Source of the DNA: Clostridia bacterium
GTDB taxonomy: Bacteria; Bacillota_A; Clostridia; Oscillospirales; Acutalibacteraceae
Length of the DNA stretch: 7,418 nucleotides
Assembly: GCA_017503305.1 (NCBI GenBank)
Contig: JAFVTJ010000148.1
Coordinates: 1-7,418 of the forward strand
Direction of reading: 5' to 3'
Below are positions 6,302 to 7,418 of the stretch, in pieces. A program made the translations under genes and the position numbers. The notes under the pieces were generated by a model, which saw only the letters and a program-made list of their open reading frames with translations, did not search any database and was not told where the DNA came from. Positions within the stretch are counted from its first letter, which is position 1; each line of letters opens with the position of its first letter.

Positions 6302-6443
6302 TAAAAAGGCCCCCTTGTGTAAAGGGGGCTGGATTTTTGCAAAGCAAAAAGACTGGGGGATTGTTAAGTGCAGATACCTAACAATCCCTCCGTCAAAAAT
6401 CAAAGATTTTTGCCACCTCCCTTTACACAAGGGAGGCTTTTTA
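6302..6443. repeat. 142-bp palindromic repeat element made of five stem-loops
   Basis: The outer 31 bases of each end (6302-6332 and 6413-6443) are inverted copies differing at four positions. Inside them lie a second pair of hairpins (6334-6350 and 6394-6412). At the centre is a 12-bp stem, 6355-6366 with 6379-6390, with one G-T wobble, around a 12-base loop. Each outer arm is itself a perfect 8-bp hairpin: GCCCCCTT with AAGGGGGC at 6309-6329, and CCTCCCTT with AAGGGAGG at 6416-6436. The element ends in TAAAAAG/CTTTTTA, so a TA dinucleotide borders both ends. That would fit a MITE-like element with TA target duplication, though TA is also simply part of the palindrome. From memory, CTCCCTTTACACAAGGGAG-type palindromes recur in gut Clostridia genomes. 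Copy number cannot be tested in this window. Confidence 0.85.
6309..6329 (-). terminator. Intrinsic terminator facing left, for the S51 peptidase transcript
   Basis: Read on the minus strand, this is a perfect 8-bp GC-rich stem with a five-base loop, followed after one C by TTTTT (complement of A 6303-6307). It is the left outer hairpin of the palindromic repeat. It would end minus-strand transcription from the peptidase gene before it runs antisense into ppa. Confidence 0.7.
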
Positions 6444-6447
6444 TTTT
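6416..6447 (+). terminator. Intrinsic terminator facing right, for the ppa/glycopolymer operon
   Basis: CCTCCCTT (6416-6423) pairs perfectly with AAGGGAGG (6429-6436) around a five-base loop. One C and the T-rich run TTTTTATTTT (6438-6447) follow. It is the right outer hairpin of the palindromic repeat, about 160 bases after the ppa stop. It is the best terminator on the plus strand in this window. Confidence 0.8.
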
Positions 6448-6494
6448 GTTTCATACCGTAACAAGCAGGGAAAATATATATCACATCTTCCACT

Positions 6495-6512
6495 TTTTAG
6501 GAGAACCTAAAA
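6495..6512. other. Small AT-rich stem-loop 3' of the S51 peptidase gene
   Basis: TTTTAGG (6495-6501) and CCTAAAA (6506-6512) form a perfect 7-bp stem with an AGAA loop, about 50 bases after the peptidase stop on the minus strand. There is no T-tract directly after it in either direction. It may be an mRNA 3'-end stem rather than a terminator. Confidence 0.4.
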
Positions 6513-6562
6513 CCCTTTTCTAAACAAATATCATCTATTCAATAAAATGGAATTTGGTGATT

Positions 6563-7369
6563 TCAGTTCACACCACTATTGATATTCTTAGATAATAATT
6601 CTTTCAAAGGTTTAAACTTTAAAGAATCATCGATTTTTTCTTGTAAATATTCTCCATCTTCCCAATATGATTTTAAGCCATAAGCTTGGATATTGTGATA
6701 TGACGCATCACTTGTTATTAATCTATATTGGTCATCAACAATTTCCAGTGCGGTGCAATTAGATAGAGATAAACCGATTTGTTGACTGGTTTTCAATAAA
6801 TCCTTGACATTTTCCAGCCTACCCTCTTCATCACAATGAGGGACAAGCAATCCATCAACAAAACCCAAACATTCCATACCAATCAACGGTTGGTCATCAC
6901 CGTATTTGATTTTCATTGAATCGGATGAACATTCTTTAAACCAGCAATTCGCTCCCGCAGAAACTCCACACATTACTTTGCCATTTTCCCACGCTTGTCT
7001 TAATATTTCATCAAAACCAGTCTCTTTCCAAAGCTTAATCATATCGAGTGTATTCCCACCACCCTCAAAAATGATATCAGCCCATTCGATTATTTCTTTA
7101 ACATATTCCTTATCTGATAACTTATCGCCTTTCAAGTCTTTACAAGGACAACCATATATTTTGCCGTATATATCAACCATTACTTGAAAATATCCTTCTT
7201 GTCTTTCAAGTGGTTGCGAATGTGCTATCAGTAAAAAATTAGGGTGTTCTTTACCTGTAAGTCTAATAATTTCCTTATCTTGATTTGCAAGTTCATAGGG
7301 ATATCGTGTGCCGTTTGAACGTAATCGACCGTTTTCTCCACCGCCAATAGCAATTATTTTTTTACTCAT
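6563..7369 (-). CDS. Peptidase S51 family protein (PepE / alpha-aspartyl dipeptidase-like)
   Basis: S51 enzymes are cytoplasmic serine peptidases with a class I glutamine-amidotransferase-like fold. They include PepE, which cleaves Asp-X dipeptides, and cyanophycinase. The 268-residue sequence begins KKIIAIGGGENG (3-14). It carries IIFEGGGNTLDMI (99-111, the oxyanion/Gly-rich loop), the nucleophile elbow CGVSAGANCWF (134-144, Ser137), VPHCDEEGR (176-184, His178) and NCTALEIVDD (204-213, Glu209). These fit a Ser-His-Glu catalytic set. It is somewhat longer than enterobacterial PepE (229), with no signal peptide, and its exact substrate is unknown. The ATG follows GGAG seven bases upstream, and the gene has its own promoter. 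Base composition is lower in GC than its neighbours: two 60-base rows I counted gave 33% and 37%, against 43% in two ppa rows. That may reflect more recent acquisition. The gene is convergent to ppa. Confidence 0.9.
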   Translation of the reverse strand: MSKKIIAIGGGENGRLRSNGTRYPYELANQDKEIIRLTGKEHPNFLLIAHSQPLERQEGYFQVMVDIYGKIYGCPCKDLKGDKLSDKEYVKEIIEWADIIFEGGGNTLDMIKLWKETGFDEILRQAWENGKVMCGVSAGANCWFKECSSDSMKIKYGDDQPLIGMECLGFVDGLLVPHCDEEGRLENVKDLLKTSQQIGLSLSNCTALEIVDDQYRLITSDASYHNIQAYGLKSYWEDGEYLQEKIDDSLKFKPLKELLSKNINSGVN

Positions 7370-7408
7370 ATTTAATCTCCATCAAATTCTTATTTATCGG
7401 TTAGTTGT

Positions 7409-7417
7409 ATTATAGCA
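7409..7417 (-). promoter_or_regulatory. Extended -10 element of the S51 peptidase gene
   Basis: On the minus strand TGC is followed by TATAAT (complement of 7409-7414), about 40 bases before the ATG. Transcription should start near 7402. The -35 region would lie beyond the right edge, so the promoter is only partly visible. Confidence 0.6.
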
Positions 7418-7418
7418 C

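Larger units (their letters stand above)
6260..6562. other. Convergent intergenic region holding a palindromic repeat and terminators
   Basis: These 303 bases separate the 3' ends of ppa (plus) and the S51 peptidase gene (minus). They contain a weak minus-strand hairpin (6267-6285), the 142-bp inverted repeat (6302-6443) and a small AT-rich stem-loop (6495-6512). I see no protein gene. Reading frames crossing it, such as plus 6279-6461, merely translate the repeat. Confidence 0.85.

Noticed and set aside
6302..6443. CRISPR array or CRISPR-like repeat
   Set aside because: There are only two inverted arms, not several direct repeats with regular spacers, and no cas genes are present.
6302..6443. 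tRNA or other structured RNA gene
   Set aside because: The cloverleaf-like set of hairpins has no T-loop or anticodon-arm consensus and no CCA end, and the outer stems are terminators with T-runs.
6279..6461. A 60-codon plus-strand frame containing APLCKGGW-type peptides
   Set aside because: It is a translation of the palindromic repeat, with the same peptide reappearing from the other arm. It has no ribosome binding site. Such frames are a common false gene call.
5873..6493. A long 206-codon minus-strand frame across ppa and the repeat
   Set aside because: It lies antisense to the well-supported ppa gene and continues into the hairpin element. It shows no recognisable domain or ribosome binding site.

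Overview
This window reads as the chromosome of a low-to-moderate GC Firmicute, most likely a gut-type member of class Clostridia, possibly Oscillospirales. The reasons are an rpsO-pnp pair, strong AGGAGG-type ribosome binding sites, a TTG start with a good Shine-Dalgarno match, a teichoic-acid-type polymer operon, a family I pyrophosphatase, and a palindromic repeat of a kind I remember as common in gut Clostridia. The taxon is an inference; no rRNA or tRNA is present to test it.

Left part, minus strand (1-2085): rpsO (ribosomal protein S15) is followed by pnp (polynucleotide phosphorylase), which runs off the left edge after 506 codons. rpsO has a clear extended -10 promoter and a roughly 105-base leader with duplicated CCTTTGG boxes. 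A strong stem-loop lies just after rpsO, and two small tandem hairpins lie in the pnp leader. This is the classic place for S15 and PNPase autogenous control, but the control itself is inferred.

Middle part, plus strand (2140-6259): a divergent promoter drives a compact operon. Its genes encode a CDP-glycerol glycerophosphotransferase-family enzyme (TagB/TagF-like), a LicD-family phosphotransferase, and an ABC-2 permease with its ATPase (TagG/TagH or Wzm/Wzt type). Together they look like a module that polymerises or primes a polyol-phosphate glycopolymer, decorates it with a phospho-substituent, and exports it across the membrane. Inorganic pyrophosphatase (ppa) follows 52 bases later with its own strong ribosome binding site and no visible terminator before it, so it is probably at least partly co-transcribed.

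Right part (6260-7418): between the convergent genes ppa and a minus-strand S51 peptidase (PepE-like) lies a 142-bp near-perfect inverted repeat (6302-6443). It is built of five stem-loops, and its two outer hairpins act as outward-facing intrinsic terminators, one for each gene. The differences between its arms are compensatory within the local hairpins. That suggests the small hairpins, not the long duplex, are what has been preserved; this is the most interesting signal in the window. The peptidase gene is visibly more AT-rich than its neighbours and has its own extended -10 promoter at the right edge.
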